The notes: generated from the sequence alone by a model not told the origin. 14,405 nucleotides of DNA from DATNIC01 sp035604635 (GCA_035604635.1 DATNIC010000222.1:1-14405), one strand, 5' to 3'; positions 1 through 7,118 are shown, counted from the first letter of the stretch. Translations and numbers: made by a program.

Positions 1-845
1 GCTTTGGCGCCGGAGCGCACCCATTCGAGCTCGCGTTTGAGCGCCTTTTGCCGGGCCGATTCGGTTTTTTCTTCCTGCGCTAGCCGCTCTTGTTTTTGAT
101 CCAGCCACGAGCTGTAATTGCCGCGCCATGGAATCCCATGACCGCGATCGAGCTCGAGGATCCACTCGGCGGCGTTGTCGAGGAAGTAGCGGTCGTGCGT
201 GACGGCGACGACGGTCCCGGGAAAGCGTTGGAGATACTGTTCGAGCCATTCGACGCTCTCGGCATCGAGATGGTTCGTCGGTTCGTCGAGCAGCAGCATA
301 TCGGGCTTCGCGAGCAGCAAGCGGCACAGCGCGATGCGGCGCTTCTCGCCGCCGGAGAGCGGGCCGATCTTCGCATCCCACGGCGGGAGGCGCAACGCAT
401 CGGCGGCGATCTCGAGCTGCTGATCCAGGCTGTCGCCGTCCGCTGAAAACAAGACTGCTTCCAAATCGGCTTGCTCTTTGGCGAGCGCGTCGAAATCGGC
501 ATTCGCGTCGCCGTACGCGGCGTAGACTTCGTCAAGCCGTTTGCGCGCGGCGAGCACCGCTCCCAGCCCTTCCTCGACGGTCTCGCGTACCGTCTTGTCT
601 TTGTCGAGCTTCGGCTCTTGCTCGAGATAGCCGATCGAGATGCCCGGCATCGGCTTGGCATCGCCTTCGAAATCGGTTTCGACGCCGGCCATGATGCGCA
701 AGACGGTCGACTTCCCGGCACCGTTGAGGCCGAGGACGCCGATCTTTGCGCCGGGGAGGAAACTCAGCGAGATGTCCTTGAGAATCTGCCGCTTCGGCGG
801 GACGACTTTGCCGACGCGGTACATCTCGTACACGTATTGGGTCAT
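1..845 (-). CDS. ettA: EttA, ABC-F translational throttle ATPase (N-terminal half, runs off left edge)
   Basis: This frame stays open from the ATG at 843-845 to the window edge, giving about 281 of the roughly 555 residues expected. It begins MTQYVYEMYRVGKVVPPKRQ, the hallmark EttA N-terminus. The first ABC domain is complete: Walker A GLNGAGKST at residues 39-47, an inserted arm segment after it, the signature LSGGEKRRIAL near 160, and Walker B LLLLDEPTNHLD near 180. The linker follows with WILELDRGHGIPWRGNYSSW and a charged, probably helical stretch entering the P-site tRNA interaction motif. EttA is a cytosolic ABC-F protein that binds the ribosomal E site and gates the first elongation step according to ATP/ADP ratio; it is not a transporter. 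It lies 6 bases after the small Ala-rich gene and probably shares its transcript. Other ABC-F proteins lack this exact start, so the identification is firm; only the second ATPase domain is unseen. Confidence 0.95.
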   Translation of the reverse strand, partial: MTQYVYEMYRVGKVVPPKRQILKDISLSFLPGAKIGVLGLNGAGKSTVLRIMAGVETDFEGDAKPMPGISIGYLEQEPKLDKDKTVRETVEEGLGAVLAARKRLDEVYAAYGDANADFDALAKEQADLEAVLFSADGDSLDQQLEIAADALRLPPWDAKIGPLSGGEKRRIALCRLLLAKPDMLLLDEPTNHLDAESVEWLEQYLQRFPGTVVAVTHDRYFLDNAAEWILELDRGHGIPWRGNYSSWLDQKQERLAQEEKTESARQKALKRELEWVRSGAK

Positions 846-851
846 GCGGCG

Positions 852-1061
852 CTAAGGATCCGGCGTTTTCGCTCCGAGCGAGTGCTGCAGCCGCCCGACC
901 ACCCGGCCGAGACTCCGCGCGCCGCGAAGCGCGGCCTCTTGCGCTGCGCCGGCAAGCTTGTCGCGCGTCTCGGGACGGCGAAACTCTTCCGCGGCCTTAC
1001 CGGCGGCGGCTGAGACGATCGCCTTGCCGGCGGCCGCAATCAAGCTCCCCAACATGCTCAT
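852..1061 (-). CDS. Small Ala-rich hypothetical protein (69 aa)
   Basis: I do not recognise this family. The 69-residue product starts MSMLGSLIAAAGKAIVSAAAGKAAEEF and continues with Arg- and Ala-rich sequence ending SLGAKTPDP. It has no obvious signal peptide cleavage site. The first 25 residues could form an amphipathic or weakly hydrophobic helix, and the middle is strongly basic. It sits 12 bases after the MFS exporter stop and 6 bases before the EttA start, all on the minus strand, which favours a real, co-transcribed gene over chance. No clear Shine-Dalgarno precedes the ATG, and a second ATG two codons in is equally possible. A membrane- or nucleic-acid-associated role is only a guess from charge. 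Confidence 0.55.
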   Translation of the reverse strand: MSMLGSLIAAAGKAIVSAAAGKAAEEFRRPETRDKLAGAAQEAALRGARSLGRVVGRLQHSLGAKTPDP

Positions 1062-1073
1062 AGGAAATTGATT

Positions 1074-2279
1074 CTAGACCTGTTGCAGAAGTCCGCGTAA
1101 GCGGCGGTTGATCGTGAAATAGGCCGATGCTGCGATGAGCGGCGAGATGCTTGCGTAGAGAAGCGCCTCGCTTGGCCCGAACCGCGTGACCGCAAAGCCG
1201 AGGGCCGTGACCAGGACGGAGCCGGCACCGAACGAGACGCCGTTGATCAAGCCGAGCGCCATCCCGAGATTCTTGGGGAGCATCGTTTGAACCAGGACGA
1301 CGCTCGGCGCATTTTGCATCGTCATGAGCACGTTGCCCAGAAAGAGTAAGCCGAACGCCAACGGCATCGGCGCGAAGAAGAAGCCGACTAGGCATGGCAC
1401 CGACAGGACTAGCGCCAAGATCGATGCGACGACGGAGCCGAGGCGGTCGCCCAGATAGCCTCCCAGATATAATCCGATGTTGCCGAGCAGCATGAACACC
1501 GTCACGATCTGTCCGGCTTCGAGCAAACTGAGGCCGCGCGCGGTGAGCAAGTTCGGCAGGTACGTGACGAAGGCCGTGACCGCGAAGAAGCGGATCGTCG
1601 TGCTCGTCACGACGAGCCCGATCCCGAGGCGATCGACGGGGCGGTCGTCGGCTTGCGCGTTCCTCGTGCGCGCGCTGTGTGCCGACTGCGCGTCGCGAGC
1701 GGCGCGATGGATCGCGTAGTAGAGGTAGGCAACAGCGAGCAACCCGGGGATGAGCATCAGGAGTGAGCCGTGGCGCCCGAAGTGCGTGAGCAACGTCGCG
1801 ATCGTCACCGGGCCGAGCGAGAGCCCGAGGGTGCCACCTATTTGGAAGAGCGAGATCCCTTGCGAGCGGCGCGTGCCGCTGAGCATCGAGGCGTACTTTC
1901 CGCCTTCGGGGTGCATCACCGCAGCACCAAAGCCCCCGCAAACGATGAAGATGGCCAGGACCCAAATCGAAGTCGCGAGCCCGGCGAGCGAGAGTGTGAC
2001 GACGACGATGAGAATCGCCGTCGGCATGAACCACCACCGGCCGTTCCGGTCGGTGTAGGCGCCGGCCAACGGCTGCACGATCGAGCTCGTCAAGTACCAA
2101 AAGAAACTTAACAACCCTTGATACCAGGCGGGCAAGTGCGCGTTCGAGACGACGTAGAAGATCGTGAACGCGACCGTCCCCGAGAACAGGTCGTCGACGA
2201 AGTGACCGAGGCCGACGGCAAAGAGTCCGCTAAGATTCCAATCCGCCGCCTTAGGTTGCGCTACCGCCGACTGAGCCAC
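1074..2279 (-). CDS. MFS transporter, fosmidomycin-resistance (Fsr)-like
   Basis: This 401-residue, highly hydrophobic protein has the length and segment pattern of a 12-helix major facilitator transporter in the inner membrane. The loop after helix 2 carries a motif-A-like GAYTDRNGRW near residues 73-82. Residues 122-130 read MHPEGGKYA, followed by SLFQIGGTLGLSLGP. The combination of HPE and FQ-x-GG-x-x-G-x-x-LGP is characteristic of the Fsr subfamily, whose E. coli member exports fosmidomycin. The substrate here is unknown; export of an antibiotic or a metabolic intermediate is plausible. The start is GTG at 2277-2279, with no convincing Shine-Dalgarno. The gene diverges from the plus-strand gene at 2317 with a 37-base gap and is probably first in an operon with the 69-residue gene and ettA. 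No regulator is adjacent. Confidence 0.85.
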   Translation of the reverse strand: MAQSAVAQPKAADWNLSGLFAVGLGHFVDDLFSGTVAFTIFYVVSNAHLPAWYQGLLSFFWYLTSSIVQPLAGAYTDRNGRWWFMPTAILIVVVTLSLAGLATSIWVLAIFIVCGGFGAAVMHPEGGKYASMLSGTRRSQGISLFQIGGTLGLSLGPVTIATLLTHFGRHGSLLMLIPGLLAVAYLYYAIHRAARDAQSAHSARTRNAQADDRPVDRLGIGLVVTSTTIRFFAVTAFVTYLPNLLTARGLSLLEAGQIVTVFMLLGNIGLYLGGYLGDRLGSVVASILALVLSVPCLVGFFFAPMPLAFGLLFLGNVLMTMQNAPSVVLVQTMLPKNLGMALGLINGVSFGAGSVLVTALGFAVTRFGPSEALLYASISPLIAASAYFTINRRLRGLLQQV

Positions 2280-2316
2280 TTGCGGTCGTTTTTACTGCCC
2301 TGGTCGAGGACCCTTC

Positions 2317-2934
2317 GTGTTCCACATCGTCGCCGATCCCGATGAACTTGGCCAGCTCTACCAGCGGTGCGCCCGCTGCCTTTATCTGCGCTATCGCAGC
2401 CAAAAGGACGTCGGCGCGCCGGTCGATACCGAATGGGCGAAATCGGTCGTCGGCTATCACGCTGAAGAGGATTGGTTCGAGTTGCGCAACGCGCCGCGTT
2501 TCCGCTTCCGTTCGTACGGCGAGATGGTCGAGTCAAGCGAGGTGCGTTATGCAGGTTTGGATTGCGCGCTGTCCTTTGTGGGTCGCTACGATGCGTTGCT
2601 CGAGCTCGAAAACGGGACGATCGTCCTAGCGAAGTGCATCGAGCATGCGAATGAAAATGCGTCGAAGCTTCACCGGGAGGGTCTGCACGGGTACGCCTTC
2701 GCGCTCGATCATCCGCGCACGGAGAACGTCGATCCGATCCACGTGCAGACCCTGGGCGTGCTCGAATTCAGGTTGACGCCGACGCCCCGCGGAAAAAACG
2801 AAGTGCACCCATCGCGATTGTCGCTGATGGAACGGAATCCGGAATGGTTTGCGAACTGGATGCGCGTCGTAGCACGACTGCTCGCGGGACGCATCCCGCC
2901 TCCTCAGAAGTGCCGGGTGTGCGAGAAGCTATAG
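2317..2934 (+). CDS. PD-(D/E)XK nuclease-fold-like protein with two CxxC pairs
   Basis: This 205-residue protein starts at GTG 2317, with GAGGA at 2306-2310 giving a 6-base spacing. It has C18-x-x-C21 in YQRCARCLYL near the N-terminus and C199-x-x-C202 in KCRVCEKL at the very C-terminus, an arrangement typical of Cas4/AddB-like PD-(D/E)XK proteins in which terminal cysteines bind a metal or Fe-S cluster. The core stretch VGRYDALLELENGTIVLAK resembles the nuclease pattern G-x-x-D...(D/E)-x-K: the first Asp is present (RYD) and the Lys is present (LAK), but the acidic residue expected two positions before the Lys is Leu. A following helix with Tyr and Ala (HGYAFAL) fits the QxxxY-type region. 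The assignment is by pattern only. The active site looks degenerate, so it may bind DNA without cutting. No CRISPR, cas or recombination gene is nearby. Its last six bases overlap the stop of the convergent DoxX gene. Confidence 0.6.
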   Translation: MFHIVADPDELGQLYQRCARCLYLRYRSQKDVGAPVDTEWAKSVVGYHAEEDWFELRNAPRFRFRSYGEMVESSEVRYAGLDCALSFVGRYDALLELENGTIVLAKCIEHANENASKLHREGLHGYAFALDHPRTENVDPIHVQTLGVLEFRLTPTPRGKNEVHPSRLSLMERNPEWFANWMRVVARLLAGRIPPPQKCRVCEKL

Positions 2935-3390
2935 CTCTTTCCCGATCTTATGATCGAGCGAGTAGCGACCGCCGCCGCGGAAGAAAATCGCGATGCAGAA
3001 GAGCCAGATCAACAAGGGGAACTCGAAGCCCTTCCCCGTCCAAAAGTAGCCGTTGGGCCATTGAAGGACGAACGTGGTGACCGTCATCTCGATGGCGATC
3101 GCCAGCGCTGCGAACCGCGTGAAGAGGCCCAACGCCAGGAGAATCCCGCCGAAGAACTCGGTGCAGCCGACGAGATACGCCCACCACACGGGGGGCATGA
3201 GCCCGAGCTTGACCATCGTGCTGACCGGAGCCGTTCCCAGGAACAGCTTGTAGAAACCGTGCGGCGCGAGCGCGGCACCGAGACAGAATCGCATGAACCC
3301 ATACGTGTACGGTGAAAAGCGCGCATACAGCGGCCCAAGCGCAGGAAAGACCAACTGGGTTTCGGTGGGACGATCTTCCAAGGTGGTCAT
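2929..3390 (-). CDS. DoxX family membrane protein
   Basis: This 153-residue protein has four hydrophobic segments after a polar N-terminus of about 30 residues, the standard DoxX layout. Family-typical features include a first helix with RFCLGAALAPHGFYKLF, GCTEFFGGILLALGLFTRFAAL in the middle, and a C-terminal segment FEFPLLIWLFCIAIFFRGGG followed by RYSLDH. DoxX proteins are small inner-membrane proteins; some partner quinone or thiosulfate oxidoreductases, and in actinobacteria one forms an oxidoreductase complex with SodA and SseA. The role here is not determined. The ATG at 3388-3390 is preceded by GGGAG, which lies inside a palindrome (see the regulatory entry), suggesting control of its expression. 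It is monocistronic in this window: the gene downstream is convergent and shares the palindromic CTATAG, so both proteins end Leu-stop within the same six bases. Confidence 0.88.
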   Translation of the reverse strand: MTTLEDRPTETQLVFPALGPLYARFSPYTYGFMRFCLGAALAPHGFYKLFLGTAPVSTMVKLGLMPPVWWAYLVGCTEFFGGILLALGLFTRFAALAIAIEMTVTTFVLQWPNGYFWTGKGFEFPLLIWLFCIAIFFRGGGRYSLDHKIGKEL

Positions 3391-3394
3391 AGCA

Positions 3395-3418
3395 TTCTCC
3401 CAAGCAGTGCTTGGAGAA
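3395..3418. promoter_or_regulatory. Palindrome overlapping the doxX ribosome-binding site (candidate operator or RNA hairpin)
   Basis: Read on the plus strand, the left arm is TTCTCC-C-AAGCA and the right arm is TGCTT-GGAGAA, around a single central G. All 11 positions pair, with one bulged C at 3401. On the minus-strand transcript the downstream arm contains GGGAGAA, the only Shine-Dalgarno for the DoxX start at 3390. The element could be a repressor operator or a leader hairpin that hides the RBS; sequence alone cannot decide. A further partial copy, CTGCTTG, follows at 3420-3426. Confidence 0.5.
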
Positions 3419-3489
3419 ACTGCTTGACTGTACCGCCGCTCAGATCATGCTGGGCATTAATAAAACACGACTAAGCGTCTTTGCGCCAT

Positions 3490-4383
3490 ATGAAAATTGC
3501 CGTTGCGCTTCCGCAACACGTCGGTCCCGTCCACTGGTCGGCGCTCATCGCCGAATCGGAGAACTTTTATCGAGACGAGGGGCTCGACGTCGAGTTGCGC
3601 TGGATGGATCAAGACGACCAAACGAAGAGCTTACTCTCGGGTGCGACACCCGTCGAGCGCCGCGGGCCGGATGAAGATATCGCGCTCATCGAAGCGGGTC
3701 ATCCGATCCGGATCATCGCCGGTCTCGTGCGCAAGCCGTCAGCGTATCTATACGGCGCGCGCGGCGTCACGTCGCTCGAGCATTTGCGCGGGACGACGTT
3801 GGGCGCGGTCTCACTACGCTTTGGCAGCTCGCTCGGATTGCGCATGCTCCTCGCCGATGCCGGCCTGAACGAGGGCGACTACACGTTGCAGATGGTCGGC
3901 GGGACGCAGAAGCGTTTCGAAGCGCTGCTCGACGGGCGCGTCTCCGCGGCGCTCCTCACACCGCCGACGAGTGCACGAGCGGCCCAACTCGGCTTGCCGC
4001 TTCTCGCGAGCTTACCGCAGCGGTATCCGCATTTCGTGTTCTCGTCGATGCAAGCCAATCTCGAGTTCGCGCGGGCGCAGCCCGCGGCGATCGTTGCCCT
4101 GCTGCGCGCGGAGATCAGGGCGCAACGCTTCCTCGCCGATCCGGCGAATCGCGGCGCTGCGATCGCGACTTTGGCCGGTCCGGGGACGGTGACGCCGGAA
4201 GACGCCGCGCTGTGCTATGCCGAAATGGTCGAGCAGGACGACGTTTTCTATCACGACGCCGCAATTAAGCCCGAGGATCTCGCGACGCTCATCGACGGGT
4301 TGCGCCGCTTAGGCGATTCGGAGTGCCGGCAAGGGGCGAGCCGGTATCTCGATCTGACTTGGCTGCAGTTAGCCTCGGCGTGA
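3490..4383 (+). CDS. Cytoplasmic NMT1/THI5-like periplasmic-binding-fold protein without signal peptide
   Basis: From ATG 3490 the protein has 297 residues; a TTG three codons earlier (3481) is less likely. It starts MKIAVALPQHVGPVHWSALI, already the first beta strand of a type 2 periplasmic-binding fold, so there is no room for a signal peptide. Binding-protein features follow: AESENFYRDEGLDVELRWMD (helix and second strand), AGLVRKPSAYLYG, LEHLRGTTLGAVS leading into the second lobe, then LRMLLADAGLNEGDYTLQMV and FEALLDGRVSAALLTPP. These match NMT1/SsuA-like solute-binding proteins. Cytoplasmic members of this fold include enzymes (MqnA/MqnD, 4,5-dihydroxyphthalate decarboxylase) and ligand sensors, so enzyme, sensor or cytosolic carrier are all open. 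The gene is divergent from doxX across 99 bases and overlaps the convergent SBP-A gene by 15 bases. No clear Shine-Dalgarno is visible. Confidence 0.7.
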   Translation: MKIAVALPQHVGPVHWSALIAESENFYRDEGLDVELRWMDQDDQTKSLLSGATPVERRGPDEDIALIEAGHPIRIIAGLVRKPSAYLYGARGVTSLEHLRGTTLGAVSLRFGSSLGLRMLLADAGLNEGDYTLQMVGGTQKRFEALLDGRVSAALLTPPTSARAAQLGLPLLASLPQRYPHFVFSSMQANLEFARAQPAAIVALLRAEIRAQRFLADPANRGAAIATLAGPGTVTPEDAALCYAEMVEQDDVFYHDAAIKPEDLATLIDGLRRLGDSECRQGASRYLDLTWLQLASA

Positions 4384-5334
4384 CGGCGGCTTGAGCGCAT
4401 AGGGACTGATCAGTTCCTGGGCGCTGAAGCTGCGATCGATCACCTTGTACTTGACGGCGACGTCGACCAGCGGTTGGATCTCCGGCGCAGTGAGATACTC
4501 GGCGAAGGTGACGCGCGCCATGCCCCGCACGACCGCCGGATCGAGCTTCCCGAATTCAGCGATCATGTCGACGGTCTCGGCCTGATGCGCGTTGCAGTAT
4601 ACCGCCGCATCATGCATCACGCGAGCGAAGCGTTCCACGACGTCGCGATTCTTCGCCGCGTAGTCCTCGGTCGTGAACCAGCCGATGTGGATGAAACGCT
4701 TGGCCACCGCATCGAACGCTTTGGCAAAGACCCGTATCTGCCCGGTCTCCAGGCCCTGCGTGAGGACCGGGGTCCCGAGGATCGCGGCGTCGACCCGGCC
4801 GTCGCCGATTGCCTGCAGGGACGCGGCCGCGGAGAGCTCGATGAAACGCAGGCTTGAGGAATCGCCGCCGTTCTGGTCGGTCCACGCCATGATCGAGATC
4901 GCGTTGAGATCCTTGAGTGCAGGCGTCGCAATCGTCTTGCCGCTGAGGTCGCGCGCGGTCTTGAGCGACGCATCCTTGCGAACGACGAACGCCGCGTACG
5001 GGACGTTCGTTTCGATCATCCCCGACGTTGCGACCAAGGTGAACGGCAGATGCTTGGCGTGCGCTTCGATCAGCGTGACCAAGCTCGAGTTCCCGAATTG
5101 GACCGCCCCGCCGGCGACGGCCGCGGCAACCGCCGCACCGCTTGCCATCGGAGTGATCTCGACGTTCAAGCCGGCTCTCTTGAATAACCCGGCCTTGACC
5201 GCATAGATCGCCGAGGTCGCCGTATCGTTCGCCGGCGCGGCGATTTTGACCGTCGGGATCTCTTGAGCCCGCAGCGTCGCCCCGGAGAGCCCGACGGTGA
5301 AGGCGAGTAGCAAGGCCGCGGCAAGTCTGCGCAT
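4369..5334 (-). CDS. SBP-A: secreted NMT1/THI5-like ABC substrate-binding protein
   Basis: With the ATG at 5332-5334 the product has 321 residues and opens with a classical signal peptide, MRRLAAALLLAFTVGLSGAT, followed by a likely cleavage after LRA. An upstream in-frame ATG at 5356-5358 would add eight residues and has a G-rich stretch before it. The mature protein shows the SsuA/NMT1 pattern: TVKIAAPANDTATSAIYAVK, GLFKRAGLNVEI, SGAAVAAAVAGGAVQFGNSS, the hinge DLSGKTIATPALKDLNAISI, then GDGRVDAAILGTP and GWFTTEDYAAKN. Such proteins capture small organic ligands (sulfonates, pyrimidines, aromatic acids) in the periplasm and pass them to an ABC permease. No permease or ATPase gene adjoins. 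It is divergent from the aldo/keto reductase gene with at most 22 bases between, and shares a close family with SBP-B, SBP-C and SBP-D. Confidence 0.85.
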   Translation of the reverse strand: MRRLAAALLLAFTVGLSGATLRAQEIPTVKIAAPANDTATSAIYAVKAGLFKRAGLNVEITPMASGAAVAAAVAGGAVQFGNSSLVTLIEAHAKHLPFTLVATSGMIETNVPYAAFVVRKDASLKTARDLSGKTIATPALKDLNAISIMAWTDQNGGDSSSLRFIELSAAASLQAIGDGRVDAAILGTPVLTQGLETGQIRVFAKAFDAVAKRFIHIGWFTTEDYAAKNRDVVERFARVMHDAAVYCNAHQAETVDMIAEFGKLDPAVVRGMARVTFAEYLTAPEIQPLVDVAVKYKVIDRSFSAQELISPYALKPPSRRG

Positions 5335-5356
5335 GGCGCCGTCGAACTTGGCCGGC

Positions 5357-6358
5357 ATGAGTGCCATCCCCCGCCGTCCCCTGGGCCGCAGCGGCGTCGA
5401 CGTCTCCGCGCTCGGCCTCGGTTGCATGACCATGTCGTCGATCTATGCCGCGGGTGCGAGCGACGAAGCCGAATCGATTCGAACGATTCACCGCGCCCTC
5501 GAGCTCGGCATCGATTTCATCGATACTGCCGACGCGTACGGCGGCGGCGACAACGAAGAGCTCGTCGGGCGCGCTCTCAAAGACCGGCGCCGGCGCGCAT
5601 TCCTCGCGACGAAGTTCGGAAACTTGCGCAAGCCCGATGGGACGCCCGCCGGCGTCGACGGCTCGCCGGGATACGTCAAGCGCGCTTGCGAGGCGTCGCT
5701 GATGCGGCTCGGGATGGAGACGATCGATCTGTTCTATTTGCATCGCGTCGATCCGAAGGTCTCGATCGAAGAGACGGTCGGCGCGATGGCGGAGTTGGTC
5801 CGCGCGGGCAAGGTGCGTTTCATCGGTCTTTCGGAAGCGGCGCCCGAGACGCTACGGCGCGCCCATCGCGTCCATCCCATCGCGGCATTGCAGACGGAAT
5901 ATTCGCTCTGGACGCGCGACGTCGAGAGCGACGGCGTCCTGGGGACGACGCGTGAGCTCGGAATCGCCTTTGTCGCCTACAGTCCCCTCGGCCGCGGCTT
6001 TTTGGCCGGCCGCTTTCGCAGCACCCACGAGCTCGGCGACGGAGATTCGCGACGCCGCCAACCGCGTTTCAACGGCGAGAACCTCGCCGCGAATCTCAAG
6101 CTTGCCGATACGGTGATCGCGGCGGCGAAGAAGAAGGGCTGCAGCCCCGCCCAATTCGCGCTCGCGTGGCTGCTGCATCAGGACGGCGTCATCCCGATCC
6201 CCGGGACGAAGAGCGTGGCGCACCTCGAAGACGACGCGGGCGCCGTCGACGTCGCCTTCACCGCCGCCGAGTTGGCCGAGATCGACCGGCTCATCCCGCC
6301 CGGCGCGGCGGCCGGCACCCGGTACCCCGAAGCGCAGATGGCGAGCCTGCGCATATAA
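5357..6358 (+). CDS. Aldo/keto reductase (AKR13/YakC-like)
   Basis: The chosen ATG at 5357 gives 333 residues beginning MSAIPRRPLGRSGVDVSALG, the usual AKR N-terminus; ATGs further upstream would add an Ala/Ser-rich extension that the family lacks. The catalytic tetrad is intact: D56 and Y61 in DTADAYG, K86 in ATKFG, H129 in YLHRVD. IGLSEA, QTEYSLWTR, VAYSPLGRGFLAGR and the late IPIPGTKSVAHLEDDAGA segment match the cytosolic NADPH-dependent subgroup that includes YakC and plant auxin-induced reductases. It would reduce an aldehyde or ketone, or run the reverse reaction. It heads the plus-strand run AKR, DLH-family hydrolase, Rieske oxygenase, flavin reductase and DUF202, with only three bases before the hydrolase start. 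The substrate is unknown; a role in handling ring-cleavage or demethylation products is inferred from context. Confidence 0.9.
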   Translation: MSAIPRRPLGRSGVDVSALGLGCMTMSSIYAAGASDEAESIRTIHRALELGIDFIDTADAYGGGDNEELVGRALKDRRRRAFLATKFGNLRKPDGTPAGVDGSPGYVKRACEASLMRLGMETIDLFYLHRVDPKVSIEETVGAMAELVRAGKVRFIGLSEAAPETLRRAHRVHPIAALQTEYSLWTRDVESDGVLGTTRELGIAFVAYSPLGRGFLAGRFRSTHELGDGDSRRRQPRFNGENLAANLKLADTVIAAAKKKGCSPAQFALAWLLHQDGVIPIPGTKSVAHLEDDAGAVDVAFTAAELAEIDRLIPPGAAAGTRYPEAQMASLRI

Positions 6359-6361
6359 CGT

Positions 6362-7096
6362 ATGATCGTCCAGAGCGAGTTCGTCGACTTACCGGCGGAA
6401 AAAACGCCGATGCGTACGATGGTTTCGAAGCCGGTTGCCGACGGCACGTATCCCGGATTGCTGCTCTATTCGGACATCTTCCAGCTGACGAACTCCATGA
6501 AGCGTGCGATCGTCCGCTTTGCAAGCTACGGCTTCGTCGTCGCTGCGCCGGAAATCTATCATCGCTTCGAGACGCCTGGACACGCGCTCGACTTCGAGGC
6601 CGACTATCAACTCGCGCAAGACGACTCACGTAAGCTGCACGTCGCCGACGTCGATGCCGACGTGCGCGTCGTCCTCGACTATCTCGCGAAGCATCCCGCG
6701 GTCGGCGGCAGGTCGCTCCATGCGACGGGCTTTTGCATCGGCGGCCACTTGGCGTTTCGCGCCGCGCTGCAGCCCGACGTTCGCTCGACCGTCTGTTTCT
6801 ATCCGACCGGCTTGGAGACCGGAGAGCTGGGCGGCGATACGGGCGTCGACACGTTGGCGCGTTGCGCGCAGATTCGCGGCGATCTGCTGTTGATCGCCGG
6901 TAACGCCGATCCGCACTTGCCTGCGGCCGGGCGGCGGACGATCGACGACGCATTACGAGCTGCCGGCGTGCGCTACCTGATGTCCGAATACCAGGGCCAG
7001 CACGCGTTCATGCGCGATGAAGGTCCGCGCTACGATCCGTGGGAAACGGATCGTGCAATGTTGCACGCGACAACGTTCCTGCACCAGCACGCCTAG
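6362..7096 (+). CDS. Dienelactone hydrolase family protein
   Basis: This 244-residue alpha/beta-hydrolase is close to the 230-250 residues of dienelactone hydrolases. The triad is visible: nucleophile C125 in GFCIGGH, D183 in GNADPH and H214 in QGQHAFMRDE. Cysteine in place of serine is the DLH hallmark. The glutamate that pairs with the cysteine in Pseudomonas DLH (QEIFG) is Asp here, in LYSDIFQLT at residues 35-43, which may shift specificity. Bacterial DLH opens dienelactones in chlorocatechol breakdown; broader family members hydrolyse other lactones and esters. The ATG at 6362 lies three bases after the AKR stop, and the Rieske gene starts 22 bases after its own stop, so co-transcription is likely. 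A role in downstream processing of ring-cleavage products is an inference. Confidence 0.88.
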   Translation: MIVQSEFVDLPAEKTPMRTMVSKPVADGTYPGLLLYSDIFQLTNSMKRAIVRFASYGFVVAAPEIYHRFETPGHALDFEADYQLAQDDSRKLHVADVDADVRVVLDYLAKHPAVGGRSLHATGFCIGGHLAFRAALQPDVRSTVCFYPTGLETGELGGDTGVDTLARCAQIRGDLLLIAGNADPHLPAAGRRTIDDALRAAGVRYLMSEYQGQHAFMRDEGPRYDPWETDRAMLHATTFLHQHA

Positions 7097-7104
7097 CCCG
7101 AGAC

Positions 7105-7110
7105 GAGGGG
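7105..7110 (+). promoter_or_regulatory. Shine-Dalgarno fixing the Rieske oxygenase start
   Basis: GAGGGG lies eight bases before ATG 7119, in the 22-base gap after the hydrolase stop. The same frame is open back to 7017 inside the hydrolase gene, but that part has no family similarity, so this site supports the later start. Confidence 0.7.
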
Positions 7111-7118
7111 CACGTCGG

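Noticed and set aside
997..2100. A 367-codon open frame on the minus strand overlapping the MFS gene
   Set aside because: It is an out-of-frame shadow: Arg/His-rich low-complexity composition with no recognisable domain, while the overlapping frame gives a clear transporter. Similar shadows at 4610-5743 (minus), 12744-13856 (plus) and 471-1013 (plus) were dropped for the same reason.
2317..2934. Reading the CxxC/nuclease-like gene as part of a CRISPR-Cas system (Cas4)
   Set aside because: No repeats, cas1/cas2 or effector genes are present in the window, and the catalytic motif looks incomplete. Only a fold-level resemblance is supported.
3490..4383. Yeast-type THI5 hydroxymethylpyrimidine synthase
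   Set aside because: The CCCFC-type cysteine motif of THI5 is absent and no thiamine gene or TPP riboswitch is nearby. The family name reflects the shared fold only.
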